From contig CM060171.1 of assembly GCA_030549775.1 (NCBI GenBank), forward strand, positions 5,975,265-6,039,264: a stretch of 64,000 bases of DNA, written 5' to 3'. This document shows positions 10,601 through 21,150 of this stretch, piece by piece (the stretch's first letter is position 1; each line of letters opens with the position of its first letter). The notes under the pieces are model-generated. The model did no database searches. It was not told the origin of the DNA and saw only the letters and a program-made list of their open reading frames with translations. Source of the DNA: Tamarix chinensis. Its lineage: Eukaryota; Streptophyta; Magnoliopsida; Caryophyllales; Tamaricaceae. A program made the translations under genes and the position numbers.

Positions 10601-13600
10601 CTATATGCTCCTCCCCTGTTGCTTCTCTTGTTAAAGGTACAGATGTTCCACACCCTCCCGCCCATGAAGATTACTAAAAATGTTTCCTAACTAATGGTGA
10701 TGCAGGCTTTGCATGTCAGTGGAGTGACGTTGGCATTAGCTGGAGCAGCAATTGTACAGGTACCTCTGCTTAATGTATTGGTCATCACTTAATCAATTTA
10801 TTATTAGCCTGTTTGGGGCAACTTATAAAATGTAATTTTTTTTTATAATTAGCCTCAAACAAGAGGTATATCAATGCACTTCTGTGTTTATAAATTGTAA
10901 TGGTTGGGATGCTGTTATCTTACGTACGTTGCTAATTAACATCAAACTCATGCTCTTATTGGTGTATGCTACACATCTCAGTTATCTTTAGGCTATGGGT
11001 TTATAATATATTTCTTCTTGATCACATAAAAGAAATGACTTTTTGACTTTTGCTATACTAGCCGCCATTAGGACTGTAAACAAGCCGAGTCAGGGTGGGG
11101 TGGGGTGAGCTTAAACTTGAGTCATTGAATAAATGAGCCTAAAAATAAGGTTCGGGTTCGTGAGTTTTTGTGGTAAACGAGTCGAGCTTACGAGCTTTTG
11201 CACTATAAATGAGCTTGAGCCCAAAATTTTCATGCTCAAACTCGATATTTAACAAGCCTAAAAATAAGGCTTGAGCTCGGCTCATTTAGCTAAATAAATA
11301 AACCGAGCTGAGCCCTTAACGAGCTGAGCCCAAAAAGCTTGCGAGCCATATTAGTTCATTTACAACCCTAGCCACTATTGCATACATGTCTTTTTATGGA
11401 TGTCTTTTTTCTGGATGTCTTTTTACTTTTATGGATGTCTTTTTTCTCATGCTTTCCTTTTTTTTTATCCCTTCATACTCAGGTAAGGCTGCAACTGTTA
11501 ATGATATTGTGGCAGCGCACTGTTTGATCAAGACTTTCATTCATATCAATGTACACTTCATAAGTGGTTCTGCAGATCTTGCTGGGGCTGCCTTTCTTAT
11601 TATCACATCCAATAGCATACATGTCCAAAGCTTTCAATCTCGGTCGTGTTTTCATCCATTTCTGGTACTTTGATTTATCTTTGCTTTAATTTTTGATATT
11701 CACTTGTTGGTGTTTGTTGGTATTATAAATATGTTGAATATAGAGTGGATGTGGGCTTTGACTTTTGAGATTTATGATCATTTTCTGTCATTTCATCTAT
11801 TGAAGTCAGTTTATCATTGTGCCCTTCAGTTTGTCATTCCTTCTGGCTATAATGTTTGGATTGAGATTCCAAAGGAAAAAAGAAAAGAAAAATAAAAAGA
11901 GCATAAGTGGCTTGTCTTTAAAGCTGAAAGGTCTTTTTAGAGCCAGATACAATATTGCTTTTATGTTCTCAATATGTTAAGTTGGGTGTATGGATCATGA
12001 GAAGAAAGATGCATTTTTGGATGTTGGAATGGACATATTGTTCGGAATGCTACAACCTGATGTTCTTGCATAATGAACTTTGTGGAGGAGTTTGTTGCTT
12101 TGCCTTCATCACAGAATGTAGTTTCCTTGGGGTCTATTTTAGCAGTTGGCTCTTTTCATTGAATTTCTTGTACTCGAGATGTGAAAACTTACCCGGCTTG
12201 ATCAGTATCCATCCAAATTTGGTCATGAAAGATGGGTTGAATGCCTGAATGCAGTTGTATTGTCATGGAAGGATTTTTGGCTACACTGTTACCATAATAA
12301 TCAAAAAGTTTTACGAATCATTATCTATCTCCTTAACATGATGAAATTTTGGTATTTAAATGCTCTATTGGAAGCCAACTTTGCATAACAAGCTTCGTTG
12401 ATGACCGAGGTTTAGAATTATTCCGTTGATGTGGATCATCCCTATACATTGTTCTAATTGCATCATTTATATCCATCTTTTGCTGCTTTTGATTTTGCTT
12501 CTGTAAGGATCTGCTTTTATGTGTACGGTTTATTTTGTCAATATGGCCTTCCTGGCTCCTGGCTTAATTTTGGTCTTCTTTATGGTATGCAGTGTGATAA
12601 TCTAACATCCTTGAAAATTCAATTTTCTTTATCTAACCGATCTATATATTCGGACAATTTTCAGGTCTGTGAACTTCAAATTTGTCCCGGAACCAATTTT
12701 TGTGTCAAAGGAATTTGCTGTTTCATTACTAATTGTCCACCTTGGGTTACTCGCAGCATTTGCTCATTATAAATGGTGCAAGTAAGTTGATAGGATCATG
12801 GTATGAATTCCTATCATTGCTAGTTTCATCCAGAGCTAGGAAATTTACAAAATTCTGTGTGCTGCTTGAAAGAAGGAAAGCAGAATCATACGTATGGCCA
12901 AGAGAACAATCAATTTGGCTTGAAGATTATTAGTTGAAGGAGGCTGAGTGCCAGATGCTACTCTAAATGTATTTCCTATGATCCTGTCTAGCAGTTTATG
13001 TATGCTTGTTCGATATTTGTTGCAGGAGCGAAGGCGGAGTCTTTAAACTTTTGCAGTCTATATATGTATCCTTGAAATCCAGACTGAGGGAAGATCACTA
13101 CTCTCAGCCATTTTATGCAGTTTCAAAGATCATATCTAAAGAGCGTAAGTCGTGGATTCAAAGACTTTGCATCAGGCTTTTCTTGTACCCTCTCCCAGGA
13201 ACTCACTTTTAGCTTTATTTTTCCCGAGCCTAAATATTGATTTATGATCTACTCAGATATTGCATCAACCTTATTCGTTGGTAACTTCATTGGTATTATC
13301 TGTGCCCGCTCACTGCATTATCAGTTCTACTCCTGGTAAGATTTCTGAAATTTGTCACAAACCGATCAAGTATCCATTTTGTCTGTTCCTTTTGTTGATA
13401 ATTGAAAGTAAACTTGTGGTCGCAGGTATTTCTTCAGCTTGCCTTACCTACTTTGGAAGGCACCTTTTCCTACGTGGCTGCGGTAAGGGGTTTGATGGTT
13501 GAGCCATATCATCTATTTTCTGACGCAGAGGCAATGGTGTACTGCTATGCTGAGAATGCTTTCTTCTGTCCTATAATCTGATTGCCTGTGGTTTAATTAT

Positions 13601-13776
13601 GCAGATTAGCATTGTTCATGGGTGTGGAGGTTTGCTGGAATGTTTATCCATCAAATGCATATTCATCTTTAATGCTTCTGTGTGTCCATCTAGTAATCCT
13701 ATGGGGCCTCTGGACTGCCCCTGCGGAAGATCCTTATGTTGGTGACAAGACATCGGATGGAAGAAAGAAAGAATGA
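7685..13776 (+). CDS. ALG3: Dol-P-Man:Man5GlcNAc2-PP-Dol alpha-1,3-mannosyltransferase (ALG3)
   Basis: ALG3 (glycosyltransferase family 58) adds the first mannose from dolichol-P-mannose to the lipid-linked Man5GlcNAc2 precursor in the ER lumen. Exons: 7685-7835, 7915-7949, 8041-8178, 8740-8808, 10334-10491, 10570-10636, 10706-10759, 11576-11664, 12665-12781, 13026-13144, 13257-13335, 13426-13482, 13605-13776. Every intron is GT-AG and phases close to 1305 nt, or 434 residues plus TGA, close to the usual plant length. Family signatures seen are [10 protein letters not shown] (54-63), [12 protein letters not shown] (78-89), [16 protein letters not shown] (143-158), then [20 protein letters not shown] and WNVYPS. 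Hydrophobic segments (for example 29-49 and 109-126) fit a multi-pass ER membrane protein. The tail ends RKKE, resembling a dilysine retrieval signal. The start is the first in-frame ATG. A 5'UTR intron ending near 7600 is possible but unproven. Introns 4 and 7 contain transposons. Confidence 0.95.
9052..9992 (+). mobile_element. Cassandra-like TRIM in ALG3 intron 4
   Basis: A short LTR element with LTRs at 9052-9541 and 9687-9992, both starting TGTA(A/C)TATCC and ending near TGTTACA/TGTGACA. It is flanked by a 5-bp TSD, AATTA, at 9047-9051 and 9993-9997. Each LTR contains a 5S-rRNA-like domain. The LTR at 9687 shows CTTAAGCGTGTTTGACTTGA (9801-9820) followed by GGATGAGGGA. The LTR at 9052 shows ATAGTTAAGTATGAG (9316-9330) and ATGGGCGACCT (about 9396). 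A degenerate tRNA-Met-type primer site (AATTAGAGC) follows the first LTR. No coding capacity. The first LTR is longer because of an insertion and an internal duplication. Confidence 0.85.
10058..10420 (+). repeat. Tandem partial duplication of ALG3 exon 5
   Basis: Two copies of an intron-exon segment lie head to tail. The 'gcagtttagtctat' marker occurs at 10090 and 10273. The 3' splice site plus 'cttccatggtgggc' exon start occurs at 10169 and 10334. The second copy is the functional exon. The first copy keeps a good acceptor and about 70 bp of exon, but has lost one base near 10210 (AAAAGGTTC against AAAAGAGTTC), which shifts the frame. It then diverges before the real donor. A GTATGA donor-like site at 10261 could still splice it as a 92-nt frameshifting cassette. 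Confidence 0.85.
11069..11370. mobile_element. hAT-type MITE in ALG3 intron 7
   Basis: This 302-bp segment starts TAGGACTGTAAAC and ends with the near-inverse GTTCATTTACAACCCTA. It is rich in 'gagctcgagctc'-type inverted motifs between the ends. It is flanked by an imperfect 8-bp duplication, GCCGCCAT (11061-11068) and GCCACTAT (11371-11378), matching at 6 of 8 bases. TAGGG...TGTAAA termini with 8-bp TSDs are typical of non-autonomous hAT elements. It has no coding capacity. Confidence 0.75.
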
Positions 13777-13988
13777 TAATCGTTATTCCCATAGGATTCA
13801 TGATTTTTTTTCTTTCTTGTTTTGTTTTGGAAGTAGACAAGAGGTAGATGTTCCTTTTGCATAAACCCCAGCACACGCTCAGGAAATTTGGGGGATTTAC
13901 AATTAAACCCCCGCTCACTTTTGCCTTTTTTTTTTCCTTTTAAATCTATTTTCAAGTAAACTATCATTTTTTTTAAGTATATCACTTA

Positions 13989-15380
13989 GGCTCCATTTGA
14001 TTTAAGGAAAACAGTAAAGAAAGGAAAAAAAATTAGAAGAAAAATATTTTTTATGTGTTTGGTTGTTAGGAAAATTATAAAGAAAGAAAATATTGTGGAA
14101 AGAGTGGGAGAATATTATACCCGTTAACTTTCCTCAGCAAAACCTGAGGAAAATAACAGGAAGGAAAGAAAATTGCAAGCCCCGACTCGAGCTTCTCCTC
14201 CCTGCTCTGCTTTATTCTTCTTCGTCGACTACTTGATTCTCCATCGAAGCTTTGATTCTGCTCGCCATCAAGTGCGCAATTCATTCACAAAATTTGCTAA
14301 CCTTCTTCTCGTGCGGTGTCGGGTGCGGGCTGTCATATATGCACATGTCAAGTAATACCGACTGTGATGGACCTGATGGTCGTGGTTGGTGAATTTAATT
14401 TTATTCCAGTTAGTTTGCATGAATTCTGATCGCAAACTCAATATCATAATTTTCGAACTCCCCCTCCCCGGCCACCACTGTCGAACTCGTCCCGTCTCCT
14501 TAATTAGTTGCTTCTTCCTATCATCATGATATGAATTATAGTTATTCGGCCGAAAAGCTCTCATTAATTATATATAATTAACAGGATCAACTGCTTATCA
14601 GTATTGCCCGCCATGGTTAAGCTCTCTCTGTGGAGGTTAGCAACCGGACTACCATCGCCGTAAGCGTAGTAAAATGAAGGGCAAGCGAATTTTGCACAGT
14701 CGGAGGTCTCGATACCGACAATAGGGCATTTAGCCATGGCAATGAGGTAGGAGGAAGGGAGAGAGGAGTGAGCAGCGGAGCAAGCACGTGACTTGCAGGA
14801 AACCATGGATGATTTTGAGACGTTGAGAGGAGTGATCGAACCAACAGAGCTTACGGGGATCATGCGTCAGTTCCGATTTTTCCCACTTGTGTGCTGCTTA
14901 CATGTCAACTTTGGCTTGTGACAGGGATGCTATCCGCGTATACGCTTAATCGGGAAAAATAGTTGGATCTTTTTTATACAAATAACTTTTTCTCCGTTTT
15001 ATTACGTATATTTTAATAAATTCGAACAGCGAAAGGCTATCAAATTTACGTATTTCTTTGGAAGTGAATTTTTATTGGGTTGACGTGATACGTGCTTTTA
15101 ACACAAATGTTCGATTGAATATTGGTCCAATAAATAGAAAAGTTATTTGAGTACATTTATTATAAGTAACATTAAATATATAATAATATTTAACTTTTTT
15201 TAAAATTTTCTTTTTATATAACAAACACTAAAAATATTTTTCAAAAATTTAATTTTTTACAAAATTTTTCCTAACAACCAGATAAAGAAAAGAAAATAAA
15301 TTTCTTTCATTTTCTTTCCTTCAATTTTTTTTCCACTTAATTTTTCTTTTCACTTAATTTTTTTCAAACCAAACAGATCG
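13989..15380. mobile_element. Harbinger/Tourist-like element carrying gene fragment
   Basis: The left end GGCTCCATTTGATTT and the inverted right end CGATCTGTTTGGTTT match in 10 of 15 bases. They continue into similar A/G-rich subterminal sequence, including an inverted GGTTGTTAGGAAAA about 65 bp from the left end and 110 bp from the right end. The flanks carry the 3-bp duplication TTA at 13986-13988 and 15381-15383, the hallmark of PIF/Harbinger elements. The 1.39-kb interior encodes no transposase but includes a fragment of a cellular aspartyl protease gene (14564-14863). It begins about 210 bp downstream of the ALG3 stop codon. Confidence 0.65.
14564..14863 (-). pseudogene. Aspartyl protease gene fragment (pepsin-like)
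   Basis: The - strand frame contains VSCKSRACSAAHSSLPSS, then an AKCP...CAKFACPSFYYAYGDGS stretch. This resembles the N-terminal lobe of plant pepsin-like (nepenthesin-type) aspartyl proteases such as the At4g16563 group, where a Cys-rich loop precedes the 'YGDGS' flap region. The fragment lacks both catalytic Asp-Thr-Gly motifs and the rest of the enzyme. It ends in an AT-rich tail. Because it lies between element termini, it is interpreted as a captured, non-functional piece. The parent gene is not in this window. Confidence 0.7.
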
Positions 15381-15383
15381 TTA

Positions 15384-16207
15384 AAGCTTGAAATTAATTA
15401 CCGGGCCAATACGCAATCTTGAAGCACCAGTACAGTAGAATATCATCGTCAAGCATAATACGAGAATACATTATATGAACTATACGCATTGTTTGTCTAG
15501 AGGGACCTACGGCAGTTGGTAATTTGGTACCCGGTTTATGATTAACTAATGCTTCTACATAATTTGGTACCCAAAGATTCAGGCAAATACGGAACGGCCT
15601 CGACCGTGGATGGGGATAGTAGTGTGCTGAAGGTAATTATAATGCAAGAACGATAAAGAGACGGTGGCTGTGAGATGTATGCTAAAATAATACGAGGCCA
15701 AGGAACCAGGTCCCCTTGTCAAACCTAGGAAACTAAAATACATAGATGGAAGATTGAGGCATCAGGTCAACTCCGAATATAAGCAAGCCGAATACAACGA
15801 AATTAAGCCACATGTAAAGTGCTTTTCAGCACAGCCATGTCATAGAGTTTAATTACTTTATGAACGTATGCATTAAAATCATGTCACTTTCAAGCATAAT
15901 TCAGCTGATAAGAGAGAAATATCAAAAACTGCAAGCTCAGGCCAGTTTGTCATCCCATGTAAATGTTTCTTCCACTCATATCGAATTAGCAAAAACAATG
16001 AATCATATTAATAAATAATCGTAAAAAATATGTCAAAATTTCTTCTGCTCAACAAGAATCGGTCCGTAAGTCCATTGTCCTGGGGATGAATGACCCAAAC
16101 TTTGCCCAAACTGAAATTGATCCAAGAAAGCAACTCAGATAGACCCAACCTTTACCCCCAGCCTCATTCTCCAGCCACGTCTGAGCCAGCATGGCCCTTT
16201 AACTATC
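15384..16207. other. 3' flank of SINA-like gene 1
   Basis: No gene is seen. The last 270 bp or so (about 15930-16207) resemble the 3' flank of the second SINA-like gene at 41400-41574. Shared blocks include 'catcccatgtaa', 'cccaacctttac' and 'ccagccac', so this part is probably 3'UTR. Confidence 0.5.
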
Positions 16208-17178
16208 CTAATCGAGTAAGCGGACGTCCGACTTTGATGCATGTCCATTCCAGATACAGATATCCAACTTGAGGCGCTCGTCTAAATCGAAGAAATAAGC
16301 AGGAACCAGAAGATGATCCGGAGGGATCTCACTCTGGTGTCTATTAGCAGTAGTCTCGGCGATAGACCGAAATCTGAGAGAACTGTCACCGCTCCTTATC
16401 GTCAGATCATAAGTGAATCTCCCTTTTGAGTCATTTCGCTCCACACACTGAACTGCCAGTGCCAGTTCATTATCCACGATCAGGATAAATAGAACACCCT
16501 CTCTCTCTTCTTGTAGAACTCGCAAATCATTTGTTGGAGCTACATGAACGGAGAACTTAGAGTTGTAATGGAAGTTGATCACGGAATCTGAATGTTCCAG
16601 GCTCACATGCCGTTGCAGCGTTCTCGTTGAGCCAATGTAAGAGCAGTCTAGAAAGGGGCACGAACAGGGTCTGTAACGACATGCCGCCTCATGGCCAAGC
16701 TTATGACAGTAAGTAAGTTTCTCTCTGCAGCCGTATTCCTCGTAGAAACATGATACTGTGACAGCCATGAGAACTTTCTCGATAGCCCGACAACGGCTAT
16801 AGCCAATCATGTGGGAGCATGAAGGACATTTCCCAAGCTTCGAACAGCATGTAGAGCATAATATATGTCCATTTTGACACTACAAAAAGCATAGTAGAAT
16901 ACATTAGAGGTCAGGTAGAACATTGTGTCCAGCGAATTACCTATACATGTTCTTCCTTTAATCAAAGTCAGAACATTAACCTCACACATCAACCAAGCCA
17001 GCCTTCATTTACTAGAAAACTCCAAACAATAAATCTAGAGTATGTGACAGCTCACAGCCAAAAGCAGAAACATGGAAAATTCATGATTTTGAAGGTAAGC
17101 CTCACGACAAAAACCACTCCTAACTTTAATAGCTCAAGTAAAAAACTTCTAGGTCTTTGTAAAAAACCTGTTCACGGT

Positions 17179-17217
<39 letters not shown>

Positions 17218-17835
17218 AGCACTTTCTTTATATTTTTTTAATTTACAAACAAACTACAAGATGATCAGGACATCCTATAGGATAACTACAACAGAGGCTA
17301 GTCACTAATTCGTACAGGACGATAAATACTACAAGGATATTCAGCGGCCAGACACAATAAGCAAAGGACGATCTCCAATTCACCTAAAACATAAATCACA
17401 AACACGATACAACTGCATAACAAGCAATCAATAATAATTAATCGATCACTTTAAAATTTCAATTGGGTAAATTAAAGATACCTGAAAGACCGGGACGGTC
17501 AAGGGATAGTAACAACTGGGGCAGTCAAGCACATCCGGATCGGATAAACTCATAGAAATTGACCGTGCCCTAGAGGTTTCTGCCATCGAACCGCAATCGT
17601 CCGAGCTTCCTTTCTCCTCATCCTCACCCTCCACCCCTTCGCATTGCCCTCCCACTGGCTGTGAATAATGAGCCGAGAGTTGAGACTGCGAACGAAGAGA
17701 TGTCTGAGACGAACGAGTCCTCTTTCGGCTCCAACTTCGGTAATCCGCAACCGAACGCTCCTCGTAGTCGTCGTATTCACTTCCGAAGAGTGGACGTTCC
17801 TCGCTGTCTTCGTATTCGCCTCCGGAGAGTGCCAT
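16208..17835 (-). CDS. SINA-like RING E3 ubiquitin ligase (gene 1)
   Basis: Two exons, 17482-17835 and 16208-16879, joined in phase 0 across a GT-AG intron of 602 bp, give 341 residues. SINA/SIAH proteins are RING E3 ligases that transfer ubiquitin to bound substrates. The RING is split by the intron: C105-X2-C108-X10-C119-X3-H123-X2-C126-X2-C129-X6-C136-X2-C139. The SIAH zinc finger follows with C162-X6-C169-X11-H181-X3-C185-X6-C192-X4-C197-X11-H209-X4-H214, then a substrate-binding beta region to the C-terminus. The first 95 residues are acidic, Ser/Arg-rich and probably disordered. Length and layout fit the plant SINA-like 7/10 group. The start is the first ATG of the open frame. The intron carries an (AT)n tract. 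All zinc ligands are present, so the gene looks functional. Confidence 0.92.
17181..17215. repeat. (AT)n microsatellite in SINA intron
   Basis: An uninterrupted AT dinucleotide run of about 17 units inside the single intron of SINA-like gene 1. Confidence 0.95.
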
Positions 17836-18376
17836 TCGTGTCGAATAGTGCTGTCAAACTGTCACCTGGGTTGAATTGCGAGAGTGGTCGCTTAAGCACG
17901 GGAGATGATGAATAGTTTGATCACGAATTCAATCACGACGCAATCGGCATGTACGTCAAGACGCGAACAATGAACCTCGTTCATTATGTTACGTAATTTA
18001 CTCGGTCTCAAAAGCCTGTTTATATAGGCGGTTAGAGATATCACCATCTAATATTTGAAATTTTGAATCATATCTTGCGAGATTATTTATGATAATAATT
18101 AATATCATACTATAACGTGCTAGATTATCGGATATCCTAATTAATGTATAATATCTTTTATCGGACTCATATTTACGAACCGTTTTGAACAAATGGACAT
18201 GAACACCCACAGCAGCAACATATAAATAAATAAATAATTAATTAATTAACAAAGTCATATCCGCTTCGATATTTTTTCTTTCGTGTCTGTTATTTGAAAA
18301 ATAGGTATTTATTGTGCAGAAAATATTTGTGCTGATCTCCAAGTTTAGGCGATGAATACCTATTTTATCCTCTATA
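17836..18376. other. 5' flank of SINA-like gene 1
   Basis: Upstream region of the - strand SINA gene. It becomes AT-rich beyond about 17990 and carries no further coding sequence. It probably contains the promoter, but no specific element can be assigned from sequence alone. Confidence 0.4.
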
Positions 18377-18780
18377 GCAGGTTAAGGCATTGGCAAAAAT
18401 TACCGATGCACTAATTTTTTTTTTTTTCAATTTCGGCCGAAATAAGTAAGTTAACATTAAGGTCATCGGTAATTATTGTCGAAATCAGGTCATTCCATCG
18501 GTAATAACTACTGATGCAACATATATATATATTTTTTTTTAAAAAAAATTTCGGCCGAAAAATTTAAGTCAGCATATTTATTGTTATTATTTCGGCCGAA
18601 ATTGAAAAAAAAAATTTTGGTGCATCGGCAGTTTTTGCCGATGCCTTGGCCTGCTTTCGGCAATAAGTGCCGATAACCTGGGCCAGTTTCGGTAAAAATT
18701 GCTGAATATGATCCATTGTTTCGGCTGAAATCGCCGATGCTGATCGTGACTTTTGGCAAAAATTACCGATGTAAAGATCA
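18377..18780. repeat. Hairpin-forming repeat with TTTCGGCCGAAA palindromes
   Basis: The left arm, 18377-18442 (starting GCAGGTTAAGGC), is the imperfect inverse of 18590-18654 (ending GCCTTGGCCTGC). They form a potential stem of about 65 bp with a 147-bp loop. The perfect 12-bp palindrome TTTCGGCCGAAA occurs three times, at 18431-18442, 18549-18560 and 18590-18601. A core 'ggcaaaaattaccgatg' or its inverse occurs at least four more times out to about 18775. It resembles a foldback MITE cluster. No coding sequence. Confidence 0.8.
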
Positions 18781-20092
18781 CTTTCGAAATTTGTTTTTCA
18801 CGGAATAAAAATATGTTTTCTATATAACAATATCCTTTTCTTTTTACGAAATTTCATTTTTTTTTTGGTTTTCTGTATCTTTTTTTCCTTGAAACTTGCT
18901 CGAATATTTTACCATATGTTTTCATTTCTCTATTTTCGCCTTCCTTTTAATGCAACCTGGTTAGCTTCACCGGCAAAAAGTCAAAACCAATGAGATAGCA
19001 TTCAGTGAAGCTGGTTCGTACAGCAAATAAAGAAGAAAACACTGCATTATTCACGGCATTCAAATACACCGTGTTTGGCTCTTAGCAACAGCATCTTAAT
19101 ATTATTTTATAGTAAAATAAATATTCGTAATACTCACCTTCCTTGTATTACTTGAAGCCCAATACACGTAATTATGATTTCCCTAGTGATAAGCTTTTGA
19201 AAAGAAATATGTCTCGTATCATCGTTGATTTAATACTCCTACCCTCCCATAATAATAGGCCAAATTTTTATTTAAGTTTGTTCCAAAATATAATCTTGTT
19301 CCTATATTTATTATTGATAATATCCTTAATTAATGAGATACCACTAATTAGTTACACGTATATATATTAAAAGTTATTACACTGCATTTATATTAATGTT
19401 GAAAGAGTTACTTTATAAAAGGGAAGATGAAGTGATTTTTGAATTCATTGGATCTTTATTATTTGCTAAATGAATTCAAATCTTACTAAATAAATTCAAA
19501 TCTTACTAAATGAATTCAAATCTTATTGTAAAGTAAAGAAGTGCCATTTTAGTAGTTAAAACTGTAACCAAAATAAATACCACTTAAGAATTTTATTGTC
19601 AAATATTGAATACTTTTTCTAATTTAGCCTCTACAGGCATTAAACATTTCAATTTGGTTCTTTATATTCCCCAAGACTTTTTATTAAATAGTTAACAATT
19701 ACTAGAGTCGTATCAACCATATGACTTTATGTAATTTTTCAAAATTTTAAAAACCTATAATTTAATAAATAACTTTTATTTGGTATAAATTAACTTTTAA
19801 ATTTATTTAATTTAATTATTTTATAGATTTTTGAGTATATAAAAGTGTATAGGAATATTTAATAATTAAAATAAATATTTTTTTATCATACCTTTTTTAT
19901 TTAAATAAATTTTCAAACCAATATTTTACTAAAATTATCCCTTTTAAACCCATATATTTAATTATATTAAATCAAATTATTAAATAAGTTTATTACCCAA
20001 AAATATTACATTCTATTATTTTATAAACTAAATTATTTTAATTTCCCCCATTTTTTCCTTTCTTTCTCCTTTTTCCTCCTTTCTTTCTTTTC
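18781..20092. other. AT-rich intergenic
   Basis: No gene is recognised. The only ordered feature is a triplet of 20-bp repeats at 19471-19530, annotated separately. A T/C-rich tract at 20040-20090 abuts the broken end of the long LTR. Confidence 0.6.
19471..19530. repeat. Three tandem 20-bp repeats
   Basis: Three head-to-tail copies of TGAATTCAAATCTTACTAAA at 19471, 19491 and 19511. The second copy differs at one base, and the third diverges in its last four or five bases. Confidence 0.9.
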
Positions 20093-20744
20093 AGGGGGCA
20101 TTACTGCCACACTTAGTACCAGATCGGTTCACTCCTACCGTTCTAGTACTAAGTGCTAAGGCTAAATAGGGTTAACATCGAACACAAGTCATTACTAAAA
20201 CAATGAGAGTCCATGAGAGGACTCCCTCATAGTCATATAGAAATCAGAGTGCGATTTAGAATTAAAACCCAAAGAGTAAGTGGCTAGAGTTTTTCAAAAA
20301 CATAAAATACTGTAAGATGTCACATAACTAAAATAAAATGATACATGGTCAAGTCAAAAGAAAAACATAGTTCGTCCGAGTCGCTTTCGATCCCCCAGGT
20401 CAGGTCTAGACTCAACGCTCAACCCCGTCCGATGCCTCGTAGGTGTTGCAGGCATCGAAGACGTTGTCCCCTACCTGCACAAACTCAGACGGGTCTTCTA
20501 CTCGTGGGAATGAGCATCACCCATGAAACGGGTGATCAATATGCTATATACTGAGTAAGGTAATCATACGCTAAGGCCAAACATACAAAAACATACAACA
20601 TAGCATACAGGACATGATCATATAGGCAACTCACAGTAATACAGAGGATGAAGGCCGGCTATGGTTTAGATAGGCTTATTCTTTGGATCTTTGGTAACTA
20701 TAGTCGATTCACATCATAGTCTTTATCAATCCATGGGAGTGCGG

Positions 20745-21150
20745 GAAACCCACTATTATTTGCTGATGGACCAGTCATGTAGGGCAAAATGCTCTTGGCC
20801 ACTATTATTTGCCGGTGGACCGGTCATATAGGGTAAAACGCTCCTAGCCACTATTATTTACCGATGGACCGGTCATGCAGGGCAAAACACTCCTGGCCAC
20901 TATTATTCGTCAGTGGACCGGTCTGGCCATGACTCACATGGTGTTTCACTGTAATTACTTCATGTCTTTCCTATATCTTATCATCATTATGTTTGGTTTG
21001 TTGAACACGGAAACCCCCACTATTATAGCCAGTGGATCGGTCATGCAAGGCAAAATGCGCCTGGCCACTATTATTCACTGGTGGACCGGTCATGCAGAGC
21101 ACCCCGATTCTTGGCCACTATTATTCGCTGGTAGACCGATCTAGGCCTGA
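20745..21150 (-). repeat. 56-60-bp minisatellite in long LTR
   Basis: Repeated units of 'ggaccggtcatgcagggcaaaacgctcctggccactattatt' (here on the + strand, inverted relative to 3415-3640). They are spaced about 56-60 bp from 20766, interrupted at 20930-21010, and resume to about 21140. The unit is the reverse complement of the unit in the copies at 3415, 30850 and 32785. Confidence 0.8.

Noticed and set aside
14075..14564. Short open frames left of the protease fragment
   Set aside because: No motif recognised on either strand; they do not extend the aspartyl protease similarity.
17446..17480. Continuation of SINA exon 1 past 17482
   Set aside because: The frame runs into the intron; a GT donor and the RING continuation in exon 2 show that splicing occurs at 17482.
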